The position numbers were made by a program, and so were the translations under genes. DNA of 64,000 nt, from the NCBI GenBank assembly GCA_030761205.1, contig JAULJL010000041.1, positions 816,001 to 880,000 of the forward strand, read 5' to 3'. Within the stretch, counting starts at the first letter, position 1. Each line of letters begins with the position of its first letter. Origin of the DNA: Fremontodendron californicum. Taxonomy: Eukaryota; Streptophyta; Magnoliopsida; Malvales; Malvaceae. Positions 11,745-22,432 of this stretch are shown one piece after another. Under the pieces are notes generated by a model. It saw nothing but the letters and a program-made list of their open reading frames with translations, searched no databases and was not told the origin of the DNA.

Positions 11745-13833
11745 ATGTCTTTTTCTGGACCCTCTTTAGGATTCAGTAGTTTTTCTACAGCTTCTGCCAA
11801 CCCTGCTTCTAACATATTCGGTTCAACAACTTCCTTCGGATTTGGTTCGTAGTTTTTTTTTTTTTGCCAAAAAAATCACTATGGGTTAGCTGTTGTTATT
11901 ACTTTTTTTTTTTTTTTTTTTTTTCTGTAGTGTTTGGTTAAAAACGGGTAAGTGTTTGTTTGGTTTGACTTCGACAACAATGTGGTTTCCAAAAAATAAG
12001 TTTTTTTTTGGAAACTAAAAGTGGGAATTTGCATTTTTTAGAAAGTAAAATGATTTTAATTTGATAATACATTTGAAAAAGCTATAATTTAATTGGGTTT
12101 TTTTTTCTTCTTCTTATCAACGATTTTTTTTTTTTTTTTTTCTGTAGTGTTTGGTTAAAAACGGGTAAGTGTTTGTTTGGTTTGACTTCGACAACAATGT
12201 GGTTTCCAAAAAATAAGTTTTTTTTTGGAAACTAAAAGTGGGAATTTGCATTTTTTAGAAAGTAAAATGATTTTAATTTGATAATACATTTGAAAAAGCT
12301 ATAATTTAATTGGGTTTTTTTTTCTTCTTCTTATCAACGAAAAATCCGGGGTAGATAGATTGTTTTGTCCTTACAACGGGACAAGATGTGCTGGTTTGTA
12401 CTAGAAAGAGTTCATGAAGTTTAAAGTTTTAGATTTTTAATAATTGAAAAATGTTTAGTAAATAGTGAATAAAGTTTTAGAAGGTGCTTAAGTTGATCAA
12501 GTTGAAGTTTTTGTTTTTGTTTCTGCTAATGTTGTCTTTATCTGTAGGAAGACTTGCTTCGACAGCTACAACTGCCTTTGCCACTTCTTTCGAAACATCA
12601 CCAAGTAGGAGGTACTTATAGGATTCTTGTTGCTAACTTTATAGTGGTACATTTTATAATTCTTTGCTGGTACTTGAATCACCCCCTTTGCAGTTTCCTA
12701 TGATTGTTTTTGATTCATTTGTTTCTACAATTTTATGTCTATAATCAATAGTTTTCATGAGTTTCTTGTTAAAAAAAAAAATTCAATACAACACCCATCT
12801 TTTGCCCCCTCTTCAGTTGGTTTGGAATACTTATATCTATACCAGTTGCAGACAAAGCTTTTAATCTGTTCTTCACTTTGCGAGTTGTAGAATTTATTGT
12901 TTCAATAGAATCTTGGAGTTGGATGCACCAAGAAATAGATATATATATATATATATATATATATAGGGGATTAATAACCAGATTTTTCTTGAAGTACTTG
13001 TATCTGTCACATATCCGACCGACATGGGTATGGAGGGTCTACCCTCTAAAAATATGGAAAAGCTTAAAACAAATTGAATATGCCTGTTTCAGACACATAT
13101 CTATAATCGACACTCACTCCCGAGTAACAGAGGCTGTTATTGCCTGGTTAGTCTGATGCTGCTCTTAAGTTTGTTGTTTATTTTCTTTGTTCTGCTATAT
13201 TAGTAGCAGACTTGGTAAGCTTTCCTGCATTGCTGTTGGCTAATAAAAAAGTTCACTCATCCGAACCAAAAATGGGAAAATAAAAAAAATATGATGCATT
13301 ATGCCCTAGATAGTGGTAGTGTGGGGAAGGCTGAAACTGTGTTGTAGAGCTATGTTACTCGGACTCGGGTGTGAGTGTCAGACACGGGTATGTTCAATTT
13401 TTTCTAAGATTTCTATGTATTTGGAGGGTCCTTGGTGAATCATATCCCCATACCCATGTCCGGATATGGGTCGAACAGGGGTACTTCAAGAAAAATGAAG
13501 AGTCGAAGCAACATAGAATGTAGAGGAGCAACATAGAATGTAGAGGATGCATCCCCCTTTCATTGGTAGAGTTTGTCGGGAGAGTCCATTGTATCACCTT
13601 CAAGTGTCAAGTGTTAATTTAAATTGTGCTCACTTTAGGGGTCCTTCTATCTTGCTACATTTTGTAGAACTTTGATAATTTAAAAGTTGGGAAATGGTGC
13701 TCTTTGTATGCACTTTGTGGATTCCATAAAAGCGTGTATAAGGGAATTTCCTCCTTGATTTCTGTCTCTTATACTGTTTTCTTTCTCTGCTTGTCTCAGG
13801 CCAAATTCAACTGCCACTACTCCAGTGAAAGAG
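11745..13833 (+). CDS. BTB/POZ gene C, 5' exons 1-3 (continues at 63454)
   Basis: Exons are predicted at 11745-11844, 12548-12611 and 13800-13833. The cumulative lengths (100, 164, 198) give splice phases 1, 2 and 0, and every junction has GT/AG, so the 66-codon reading frame is continuous. The N-terminus has FG-containing low-complexity sequence (GPSLGFSSFS, SFGFGR). It ends STATTPVKE, matching VTTAVNE at the end of exon 1 in gene B. The next exon in frame is at 63454 (KPSTGLKDTEDD), about 49.6 kb away. The intervening intron (13834-63453) holds the viral nest. Whether the transcript is still spliced across it is not known. Confidence 0.65.
11912..12340 (+). repeat. Tandem duplication, about 217-bp unit, in intron 1 of gene C
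   Basis: The sequence from CTGTAGTGTTTGGTTAAAAACGG to CTTCTTCTTATCAACGA occurs twice, from about 11925 and about 12142, with essentially no differences. It is a recent local duplication. Both copies start just after a T-rich tract and contain an intron-end-like CTGTAG. Confidence 0.9.
12975..13132 (-). mobile_element. MITE family 2, diverged copy in inverse orientation
   Basis: It runs from TTTTTCTTGAAGTACTTGT to CACTCACTCCCGAGTAACAG, the reverse complement of the copy at 13350-13516 with many changes. It lies in intron 2 of gene C. Confidence 0.55.
13350..13516 (+). mobile_element. MITE family 2, best-preserved copy
   Basis: It starts CTATGTTACTCGGACTCGGG and ends AAGAGTCGAAGCAACATAG; these are terminal inverted repeats. 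It is about 167 bp, has no coding capacity and lies in intron 2 of gene C. A short duplicate of the right end (GCAACATAGAATGTAGAGG) follows it. Confidence 0.7.
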
Positions 13834-14051
13834 GTAATTTATTTCCTTTTTAAAATTTTGCGACATAATATCCTTCTCATATGTGTCTTTGTAAATCTTG
13901 TTTTACCTATTCTGTCTATATTGGCAAGTACTCTAATCATGCTATGGTTAAATTGAGATAACAAACCATCAGCTAGCAAATTGAGCACAATCAGTTTATA
14001 TTATGAAGTAACTTCTTAAGTTGGCTAGTTTAAACCTATAGGGACAAAACA

Positions 14052-14856
14052 GATCCAAAATATGGAAATACAAAATAAATTACGAAAACCAGTAGTACGT
14101 CCTGCTGATATTAATTGGTCCACATTAGATTGTATGGATCAAATGCCATCGTCTTTTGATTTAGAAACAAAAGAAATTCCTCGATATTCTTTGAAAGAAG
14201 TAGAAGAATATATGCAAATTACGGAAAATATTCCCCGAAATGATAGGAAATATCCTACCATTGAGGATTACAAAAAGGCTCGAGATATCTTTATCTCTAA
14301 AAGTTGTAGTCAGAGACTATTAACTTTAAAAAGAGCATTCCAAAATAATCTTGAAACACATATATACCAAAATTATGTAGAAATACATATTGATTTATGT
14401 ACGAAAGAAGAGAAACAACAAATTGACTGTGTTGATTTATCAACCACAGATTTAAATCAATTTATGAATGTTATTCCAAAATCACTTCTTAGAGAAATCA
14501 AGAAGATACCAATGCACCTGATGAACAAGAAAGAGATACTGCTGCATCATCAGTTGTAAATCTGATTGTTACTGGAAATACCGCAATTTACCAACAAGGT
14601 AATATTCCAAAAATACCCTATACGGATATTCATACAGAAACAAAGGATAACATCCTTTATACTTTGGGAAAAGGTTCTAAAATTCAGATGGGAAAAAGAC
14701 AACCCATTGGCGAATTACCTGTCGAAAGATACCTAAATATAGATGCATATTCTCCTCAAGTTTATGAAGAACTTGTCGGAAAATGGATGCAACGAACCAT
14801 ACGAGAGTTCGATACCACATTTATGAATACTCAATATACAACGGAAGCGATGTATA
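14052..14856 (+). pseudogene. V2 polyprotein fragment: linker and coat-protein N-terminal region (S1)
   Basis: The frame from 14062 encodes PADINWSTLDCMDQ, YSLKEVEEYMQ and SQRLLTLKRAFQNN, matching the V3 polyprotein at 39440-39800 and the minus copy at the far end of the nest. A one-base deletion near 14498, relative to the minus copy, shifts the frame. The old frame resumes through KIQMGKRQPIGELP up to EAMYR at 14856, where similarity stops. It is a piece of the movement-to-coat region of ORF C. It cannot make a functional product. Confidence 0.8.
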
Positions 14857-15019
14857 GACAAAAATTTAGAAAATAAAATTAATATACAAAAGGTGTTTAA
14901 AGATGAATTAACAATAGATACAGAACACCTAGATACAATAACATTAGAAATTCTAGATAGAAACGAATCTATATTTGAATTAGAAGATATGACTAAATAT
15001 AATTCTAAATTACAAAATT
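14857..15019 (+). other. Unassigned virus-like coding fragment between S1 and S2
   Basis: One plus-strand frame stays open from GACAAAAATTTAGAAAATAAA to a TAG near 15026 (KVFKDELTIDTEHLDT, ITLEILDRNESIFELED). The acidic composition and style resemble the protease-to-RT linker of V2. It could be V1 polyprotein from a region otherwise missing here. The assignment is an inference from composition and position. Confidence 0.35.
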
Positions 15020-17533
15020 CTAGATAGAGTCTAGCTGTCTAAGTCCAGCAACATGAGAACATTTATCCTGAGCTAATTTTGTAATAAACTGAACACAATA
15101 GAAGATATTGTCTTTAGACGTACCTTTTATATCCTCGTGGTGTTCAAGGTAAGCTTTTTCGAATTCCTTTCCGATTGGTCCGGAGAGTTTGCTGAGTAGC
15201 TTCCTCTGAAATTCGAAATTAAAGAATCCACCAGCTTCACAGGTATCTGCTGCAAAATCTGATAGAAATGTCTGAAGGTATGCCCAGTCGTACAAGTATC
15301 TTGCTTCGAGGCGGCGTGCAGCTTCGGTTTGTGCTGTGATATCTCCACCTTGCGTATCTCGACCAGTAATTAGAGAGTATATTGTATTTACAAATCCATA
15401 AGGATTGTTTTCAAGATTTAGTAATTCTTGGAATTCTGTAGGTCTATCCCTTTTAAAGGATAACCAGCAGTTTAATGCTGATCCTACAAGAAATGTCTCA
15501 AGATGTGAGTATAAATCCTCAGTAGTGAATTTTTCTTTCAAAAACTGAGAGTTAAATCTTTGTATAATGGCTTGTCTCCATTTATCAACAAGTTCATCAT
15601 GAACCTGAGGAGAGAATCCATCAATATCCAAAAATATTTGAACAGGTAGTGTACCAATAGGATTCCACTTGCCTTGTATACCTTTACTTGGTCTAGCAAG
15701 ATTAGTCAAAGTATTGTTTATAGTAGATCCTTGTATAGTATCTACTGGTATAGGTGGAATGATTCCCACATTGTATGTTGTACTTTGATTTGTTACATTA
15801 TCAACCGGATTAGGGTTAATATTGGATGCAGAAGATGATGGCATCTCGAATGTAACTGGATTTAAGCTTTGTCTAATAGAGTCTGGTATTTGATTAAAGA
15901 AATCAGCAATTTCTTTTGTATCTAGAGTTTCATCTCTGTATTCGTATTGTTCTTTTTGTATAAGCTTTTCATGGATTTCAATCCATACTAGCTGTATATG
16001 CATAGGCATATTTCTATGCTTGTTTGACTGTATAACGTCTTGTCTTTCTTTACTAGACATTATAGTAAATGTATCTCTAAGATTTTTATAATCTTGTATA
16101 TTAGTATAGCCTTTTCGTCTTATAGCTTGATTAGAATTTATAGTTATAAATTCTTGTATTTCAGTATATGTATACTTGTATTCTTGTGTAATATCTTGTA
16201 ATAATAATAATGGATCAATTTTTAGTCTTACGTGTAAATAGTATAATGAAGTAATTACTCCAATGTTTGCTCCATTATTTTTCATATTTTGTAGAAATTT
16301 TAATCTTTCTACTGTCTCTAACCTTATAAAATGTCTACGATTTTGTATAAACGTATCTAGATTTTCATTTTGATTATCTAGAGTTTTAGTATAGTCTACA
16401 ATTTCATCGAGATATTGGGTTATCTCATTTTCTGTATATTTAATTGTATCTATTGTCTCTAAACTAGATGTATTTGATGAATTATCCATATATTCCATGG
16501 AAAATTCTGGTTTTGTATTATGACTACTACTACTACTACCTTCCCCTCCTTTTGAAATCTTTCTTCGGGGAAGAAGATTTTCAGTTGAATCTTCATCATC
16601 AGATGAATAAATAGTAGAAGTATTATCTATAGGCTTATCTATGTAATTTGAAAATGATACAAACCTAGAACTATGTATAGAACTATCAAAGGTTTGTACA
16701 GATGTAGGTATTTGTATGGTTTTTGGTTTTTCAAAAACTAGGTCTAAATCCCACAAACAACCATTATATTGTTGGGAATCAAATTTTTTGGCTTCTATTA
16801 ATCTAATGCCTTTTGACTGAACTGATTGGATTGTATTTTGTATATTTAACTTATAATTACAATAAGGTGAAGCAGATACTCTGCCTAAATAACCTACAGC
16901 AATTACAAGGTTATCATGTTTCATGTCTCCAAATCCTACAGTCATAACAGATATTTTTATTTGGTCTAAGTCTTCTATTTTTATCATGTAATTGGGCATA
17001 TGATAAAAAAGACCTTTATTATTAGAAAGATCTACTTCTATCATAGAGATAATTTTCTTATCTCTGTCTGGTAGTCTATCGTCAAAGATGCTAATCATAG
17101 CTTTGACACCTAAATTGTTTTTAAATAGACCTTTTATTCCTATAATTATACAACCTAAATGCGCATAATTATATTTTTTCAGATCTAATTTGGCTATAGT
17201 CTCAGGTTTAATCAACTCAAAGATTTTAGCATAATTATCAGGTACACAGCATGGATATTCAGAAACATGCGAGTACATACCTGTTTTGATTGAGAAGAGT
17301 CGATTAGGCGTATTGTAGAGGATTTCTGGCTGGAAGGCAACTTTGTTTGTGACAAAGTTCTTGATGTCATTCTCGATATCCACAACGCTTTCGATGGTGA
17401 CTTGTTTGTCCTTTTTGCTGAGATTAAGGCCACCAAAAATGTCTACGAACGTATGTCCTGTCGTTCGTTTCATAAGGCTAGTCTTTCGAAGTGAGGAGCT
17501 TCTAGTAATTTTGTCTTTGCCTTTATCAGTCAT
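15020..17533 (-). CDS. V1 polyprotein N-terminal part: movement protein and coat region, 837 codons
   Basis: The frame is uninterrupted from the ATG at 17533-17531 to 15020. Residues 1-250 hold a 30K-type movement protein (TTGHTFVDIFGG, YAHLGCIIIGIKG, IFDDRLPDRDKK, NNKGLFYHMPNYM). The middle is Ser/Thr-rich. The last 230 residues match the coat region of V2 and V3 (LPVQIFLDIDGFSPQVHDEL, YLQTFLSDFAADTCE, AGLRQLD). It breaks off just before the zinc finger, so protease, RT and RNase H are absent. The start codon forms an ATGA overlap with the stop of the upstream frame (17530-17533), as in badnaviruses and tungroviruses. No frameshift or stop occurs in 837 codons. It is clearly a different virus species from V2 and V3. 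Confidence 0.9.
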   Translation of the reverse strand: MTDKGKDKITRSSSLRKTSLMKRTTGHTFVDIFGGLNLSKKDKQVTIESVVDIENDIKNFVTNKVAFQPEILYNTPNRLFSIKTGMYSHVSEYPCCVPDNYAKIFELIKPETIAKLDLKKYNYAHLGCIIIGIKGLFKNNLGVKAMISIFDDRLPDRDKKIISMIEVDLSNNKGLFYHMPNYMIKIEDLDQIKISVMTVGFGDMKHDNLVIAVGYLGRVSASPYCNYKLNIQNTIQSVQSKGIRLIEAKKFDSQQYNGCLWDLDLVFEKPKTIQIPTSVQTFDSSIHSSRFVSFSNYIDKPIDNTSTIYSSDDEDSTENLLPRRKISKGGEGSSSSSHNTKPEFSMEYMDNSSNTSSLETIDTIKYTENEITQYLDEIVDYTKTLDNQNENLDTFIQNRRHFIRLETVERLKFLQNMKNNGANIGVITSLYYLHVRLKIDPLLLLQDITQEYKYTYTEIQEFITINSNQAIRRKGYTNIQDYKNLRDTFTIMSSKERQDVIQSNKHRNMPMHIQLVWIEIHEKLIQKEQYEYRDETLDTKEIADFFNQIPDSIRQSLNPVTFEMPSSSASNINPNPVDNVTNQSTTYNVGIIPPIPVDTIQGSTINNTLTNLARPSKGIQGKWNPIGTLPVQIFLDIDGFSPQVHDELVDKWRQAIIQRFNSQFLKEKFTTEDLYSHLETFLVGSALNCWLSFKRDRPTEFQELLNLENNPYGFVNTIYSLITGRDTQGGDITAQTEAARRLEARYLYDWAYLQTFLSDFAADTCEAGGFFNFEFQRKLLSKLSGPIGKEFEKAYLEHHEDIKGTSKDNIFYCVQFITKLAQDKCSHVAGLRQLDSI

Positions 17534-17931
17534 TTTCTGACTATTTCGTATGTACCGTCTGGTTTTTGTCTGAAACTTGGAGTCTTTTGATAGGGAAATT
17601 TATGTGAAATTTCACTAGCAATTGGTGAAGTATGTATTTCTGTAGTATTTTCACCACTCTGTCTTATAGTAATTTTTTGTATATGTGTCCAAATTTGACC
17701 AAGATATTGATTTATACCTGGGAATTTAGATAAAATAGTCTTTGTATTATCTAATGTATTGAGTATATCAACTGGTATTTTGTTTAATATTTCAAAAGAT
17801 TGTCCTGCAATCCTTTCAATATTCTGTAGTATAGTATTCGACGATCTAATTGATTGGCTAGAAAGTTGATCTAGTTTTGTATTTTGAGTATTTTTTGGAG
17901 AAAGTTGAGTAATTCTTGTATTTCCTTTTTA
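17530..17931 (-). pseudogene. V1 ORF B remnant
   Basis: The stretch between ORF A and the polyprotein ends in a short frame (FRQKPDGTYEIVRK) whose TGA overlaps the polyprotein ATG. Upstream the frame is broken several times, and no start ATG follows ORF A. By position it corresponds to ORF B of V3 (26718-27610). Function is unknown; in badnaviruses the second small ORF is a nucleic-acid-binding or virion-associated protein. Confidence 0.55.
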
Positions 17932-18384
17932 TTAGGAAATTTGTCTGTTTTGTATATAGTTTTTTCTACTCTTTTCGCGTAGTGTATTAATCTGAGTAAT
18001 TAAGAACTCTTGATTATTGTATAATCTGTCTAAATCTGGTGTAGTAGAAGTATCAAGATTAAGTCGCTCAAATAAAGATTTGAGTTCCTTATGGCTTTTG
18101 CAGCTTGATTCTGAAAAGTTGATGATTAAATCAACTACTGTATTGAGCTGTTTGTTTGTATGATTATCTAATTCAGAATGCCAAAGATGACACGAGAATT
18201 TCTTCTTGTCTGGGTATAATTTTTGTATACTTCCTGTAATTATGTCTCGAAAATTACAATGATCAACAATTTTCTTATTTTTGTCTAACTTCTGAGATTG
18301 CTTAGGAATATCAGTTCCCAAGTATTCAAGCCTTCGAAGTTCAGATGGATTGGGTATTGTGACAGCTTTAAAAATATCACTCAT
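17932..18384 (-). CDS. V1 ORF A, small 5' ORF
   Basis: It is about 150 residues, starting at the ATG that gives MSDIFKAV. It matches V3 ORF A at the core (HLWHSELDNHTNKQLNTVVD against the same stretch with SEIDNPINKQ). The second half is predicted helical. V3 ORF A is longer (236 residues), so V1 is shortened or frame-broken at its 3' end. Position and size resemble badnavirus ORF1, whose function is poorly defined. No known catalytic motif is visible. Confidence 0.7.
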   Translation of the reverse strand: MSDIFKAVTIPNPSELRRLEYLGTDIPKQSQKLDKNKKIVDHCNFRDIITGSIQKLYPDKKKFSCHLWHSELDNHTNKQLNTVVDLIINFSESSCKSHKELKSLFERLNLDTSTTPDLDRLYNNQEFLITQINTLREKSRKNYIQNRQIS

Positions 18385-19080
18385 GAACAAGAAGAAAGAA
18401 GATGAAAAAGACAGAAAGAAAGTAATCTCTGCAGAATAGGGTTTGCAAGAAATTACGAGATGTAAGTTAAATGATATCAGAAGCTATCTATTTATAATCT
18501 TAAGTCTAGGTTCTTCAAAAATATCTAAGATATTTTAAGACAGTTGTCTAGCATTAGTGTCTATCTGAGTCAGCTTAAAGTAAAGTTATTCCTTTACTTT
18601 TGTTTTTGTCTGCCAATATAAAAGTATCGGTTAAGACTTGACCGACAGTCTTATGGCCGACAAAAGTATAAATTAACTAAAGTTGATGACTCATAAAGTA
18701 AAAGTCTATCAGACCCTATCTTCTGACTAAAGTTATCATGGTTTATCTAAAGTAGTGATCTTTATCAAAAGTGATAAAGATGTCTGACTAATCCTTAAAG
18801 GTTCGTTCAGGAATCTTTCTGAAACTCTGACCTATAAGCATTATCTAAAAGTAATGGTTCTGAGCTAAAGTATAAAGCAATGATTCTTCTTTTTTTAAAG
18901 TGACGTCTCTATCATTACCTAGTCTAAAATTTATTTTAACTTTGTCTAAAAGTGACAGCAATAATTTTGTTTGTCAAAATTCCTACCGACACTTCATGTC
19001 TACTGAATACAAGTCTACGTATTCTCTACATAATTCTATAATAGTATTATTGATATCAAAACAATAGAAAAAAGAAACAT
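18385..19080 (-). other. V1 leader between primer site and ORF A
   Basis: About 0.7 kb of non-coding viral leader on the minus strand. It contains repeated CTAAAGT/AAAGT motifs. It matches the position of the roughly 0.58-kb segment between primer site and ORF A in V3, but little nucleotide identity remains. Confidence 0.6.
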
Positions 19081-19092
19081 GCTCTGATACCA
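19081..19092 (-). promoter_or_regulatory. V1 tRNA-Met primer-binding site
   Basis: The minus strand reads TGGTATCAGAGC, complementary to the 3' end of plant initiator tRNA-Met. This is the standard primer site for minus-strand DNA synthesis in Caulimoviridae. A C/T-rich run (CCCCCCTCATTT on the minus strand) precedes it. V1 sequence ends about 11 nt beyond it. Confidence 0.9.
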
Positions 19093-19103
19093 AAATGAGG
19101 GGG

Positions 19104-21229
19104 GTGAAAAGCATGCTCGAGAGTTTAAACCTGAGCGTACTTATACCGATCGTATAACGTGTTATGCTTGTGGAAATCATGGACATATGGCAAGACAATG
19201 TCCTTCAAAACAGTATGCCCCCAATTCCAGACATCAATTAGCCCTCGATATGAATATGGATTTAATCGAGATTACTGCTAATGTGTCAGATTCCGAAACC
19301 ATCCTTAGTATTGTCACTATTGATGATTCCCCAAATGATGATATTGGAGTAATATCAGATTTTGATAATATTGACATTAGTGATTTTGTCGATGCTAATG
19401 GATTCCAATATGATTGTATGGAGACAATTCACATGCCAGAAATCATGTGTGTATACAAAAATCAAGATCATAAGTGGCAAGGAAACCACAGATCTATCGA
19501 ATTACCTTGCATATATTGTAAAGGATACCCAGATGAAGAAAAGCGAGCGCGATGCTCGAATTGTTTCAAAAATTCTTGTAAATTTTGCCTTGAAGACAGA
19601 CGTATTTTTGTCTTTTCGGAAAAACGAACAAAGAGTTTTAGTCCAAAGACTACAGAAAATGTAGTAATACCAAGAGTAACAAATATATCTGAAGATTTGT
19701 TATTATTACTAGAAAAAAGAATGATTTTGGTTGAAGAATTAACCAAATCATTAGATTCCAGGTTAAAATTAATAGAGAAAACCATAATTTCTCTAGAAAA
19801 GAAACCTATTAATGAATCTTCGGGAAAGATTCAAATACCATCAGAATCTAGTTCTGATAAGACTCCATTAAGAGAATTTTCAGAGTTACCAGATGAGAAC
19901 CCTGAATATGAGCTTATGGATTCTATACCTAATACTAATGTTCCTGTGTGTCGTAGGAAATGAGAATGGATTGCGAATCTTACGATTCCAATTCACCTAA
20001 CGATACAAGATTTTTAGATTGCTGGAAAAGCAATGATAGATACGGGTTGTACGCATTCAAAGTTGTGTTCCGTATTAATTCCACAAAAATACCAACATGA
20101 GTTAAAGAATGTTATCTCTGCACTCAGTATTTCTGGGAAAAGAGACAATATAACGCATTATATACCAGAATCGTATATTCGTATGGATAACGAATGTAAC
20201 GATATTATTGGATTTAAAATCCAAAATACCTTTGTACGAAACCTATTACCTTTAGGTTATCTAATGGTGATTGGTCTTGATTTCATTCTTGATTATAATA
20301 GTGGAATCACCATTACTAAAGATTTTGTTACTTTCTTTAGTAACAATAATACCGTTAACCTCTTTCCTAACCATCTGCATCAGAGTGTGCAACAAAAGCG
20401 TGGTGAAGCCCAATGAGATACCACTATAAAAATTTGGAAAGAAAATCCACAAATATATACCGAGATTATTCCAAAAAATACATCTCATACCACTGTACAA
20501 AAAGCATTAGAAAATGCTCGAAATACAGAATATTTCCGAAAAAGAAAAATGCCATTAAGGTCTCAATTCGAAGCTGGGATTACGCGAGTTATTCCTGAAC
20601 AAAATTGTGACTATACCACAATGATATGTGCGAAGGATACCACATGTCAATGCCAAGATATTTCTCCATTCCTGCAAAAGAAGTTAAAATTTAATAACTT
20701 CTTACTTGACTTCCAAAGAGTCAAGGATAATCTTGAAGATGTTCAAGATTCAGGAATTGATTTACAAAAAGAAATATTTGATGAAGTAGAGAAAGTTTCT
20801 CTATTATTAGGCCAAAATCTGAATGAAATAGCAGATGTTTCAGATTTTGATGAATGTATGATCGAGATGGATTGTTTCGATCATATTAATCCAACGGGTT
20901 ATAGTAAGTTAAACCTGGAGGATATAAATCAAATACAAAGTCGTCTCGAAAAACTTGAAATTATAGGAGAAGATCCTCTCAAGTTTTGGCATAAGCATGA
21001 GACTACTTATAAAATAGAAATTATTTCCGATCTGATTACAATTAGAGGAAATATTATACCAACAACAAATGAAATGTTAGATCATTTCAATACCCAGATC
21101 GCAGAAATGCAAAAACTTGGAATTATCCAAAGATCTGATTCCAAACATAGAAGTCCTGCCTTTTTTGTAAACAATCATGGTGAACAAAAAAAGGCAAACC
21201 CCGTATGGTCATCAACTATAAAACGTTGA
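19104..21229 (+). pseudogene. V2 polyprotein: zinc finger, second Cys motif, protease (S3)
   Basis: In order: a CCHC finger CX2CX4HX4C at 19160-19201 (CYACGNHGHMARQC), a second motif with exact spacing CX2CX11CX2CX4CX2C at 19508-19588, a coiled acidic linker, a retropepsin-type DTG active site at 20039-20047, and a linker leading to RT. The first finger is the RNA-binding end of the coat protein. In-frame stops lie at 19961 (TGA), 20015 (TAG; CAG in the other V2 copy) and 20413 (TGA, shared with the other copy). After a run of seven A near 21188 the RT frame continues in -1, and this break is also shared. Non-functional. Confidence 0.85.
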
Positions 21230-22419
21230 ATGATAATACATACGAGCATGGTTATACAATTCCAATGAAGGATCAGCTTTTGAATAAAATCCAAGGAGCT
21301 AAGTACTTCTCTAAATTTGACTGTAAATCTGGTTATTATCAGATACGGTTACATGAGGAGAGTATACCATGGTCAGCCTTTGTATGTCCCAATCCTATCG
21401 GACATTGGGAATGGAAGGTTATGCCTTTTGGTCTAAAAAACGCTCCAAGCGTAATCCAAAAATTTATGGATAATATGTTTAATCGTCCATATATTCTATG
21501 TTATATTGATGATATTCTCGTATTTTCAAATACCTTAGAAGATCACAAAATGCATCTTAAAGAAGTCTTTAAGATCATTGAACAATATGGGATAATTATT
21601 TCCCGAAAAAAGATAGAATTGTTCAAAGTTATGATTGAATTCCTTGGTTGTATCGTTGGAAATGGTACAATCAAATTACAGGATCATATTGCTAAGAAGA
21701 TATTAGAAATTGATATCGAAAAGCAATTTGAGACTATCAAAGGGATACAGCAATTTTGTGGAATTGCAAATTATGCTAGACCCTTTATTCCAGGCTTGAG
21801 TAAAATGCTTCAACCATTTTACAACAAGATAAAAGCTAATGGTCAAAGGATCATATCTAGTGAAGATCGAAAGCAGCTTGCTTTATTAAAAGGAAAGGTA
21901 AAAGCATTACCACCTTTATCTTTACCACTTGATAGTGAATACCTGATTGTCGAAACTGACGCTAGTGGACAATCATGGGGAGCATGTTTGCTTTTTAGAC
22001 CCACGGTCTTTTCCTCGAAAAAAGATGAAAAGATATGTCGGTATGCCAGTGGCACTTTTAGAGAAAAACTCAAAAATGCCCCTATATCTGCCTTTGAAGC
22101 TGAAGCTTTGGCAATATACTATGCCCTCGTTTCGTTCGAAATGTTTCTAATTGGACGAGATTCCTTTACTATACGGACTGATTGTCATGCTATAGTAAAA
22201 TACTATATTAACATGAAAAATACTGGAAAACAACGTACATTAGAACGTTGGCATAAGATTACCAGTTATATCATATACCGAGGTTTCAAACCAAAGTTTG
22301 AACATATTAAAGGTACAGACAACGTCATTACTGATTCCCTTAGTCGGTTATTTATGTTACCATATTCGGAACATATGACTAAGATGTCCCCAGAAAAAGA
22401 ATTACCTGAATACCCTTAG
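21205..22419 (+). pseudogene. V2 reverse transcriptase and RNase H (S3)
   Basis: About 404 codons stay open. RT motifs are present: SKFDCKSGYYQI, GLKNAPSVIQ and the active site YIDDILVF (YIDD at 21502-21513). RNase H follows with all four expected acidic positions (TDASGQSWG, EAEALA, TDCHAIV, TDSLSR). It would convert pregenomic RNA to DNA in cytoplasmic capsids. The natural stop has been pre-empted by a TAG at 22417-22419 where the other V2 copy reads CAG. It has no start of its own and depends on the upstream polyprotein frame, which is broken. This is the only long open RT frame in the window; the S8 copy is frame-broken. Confidence 0.9.
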
Positions 22420-22432
22420 AAAAGCAAAAAAG

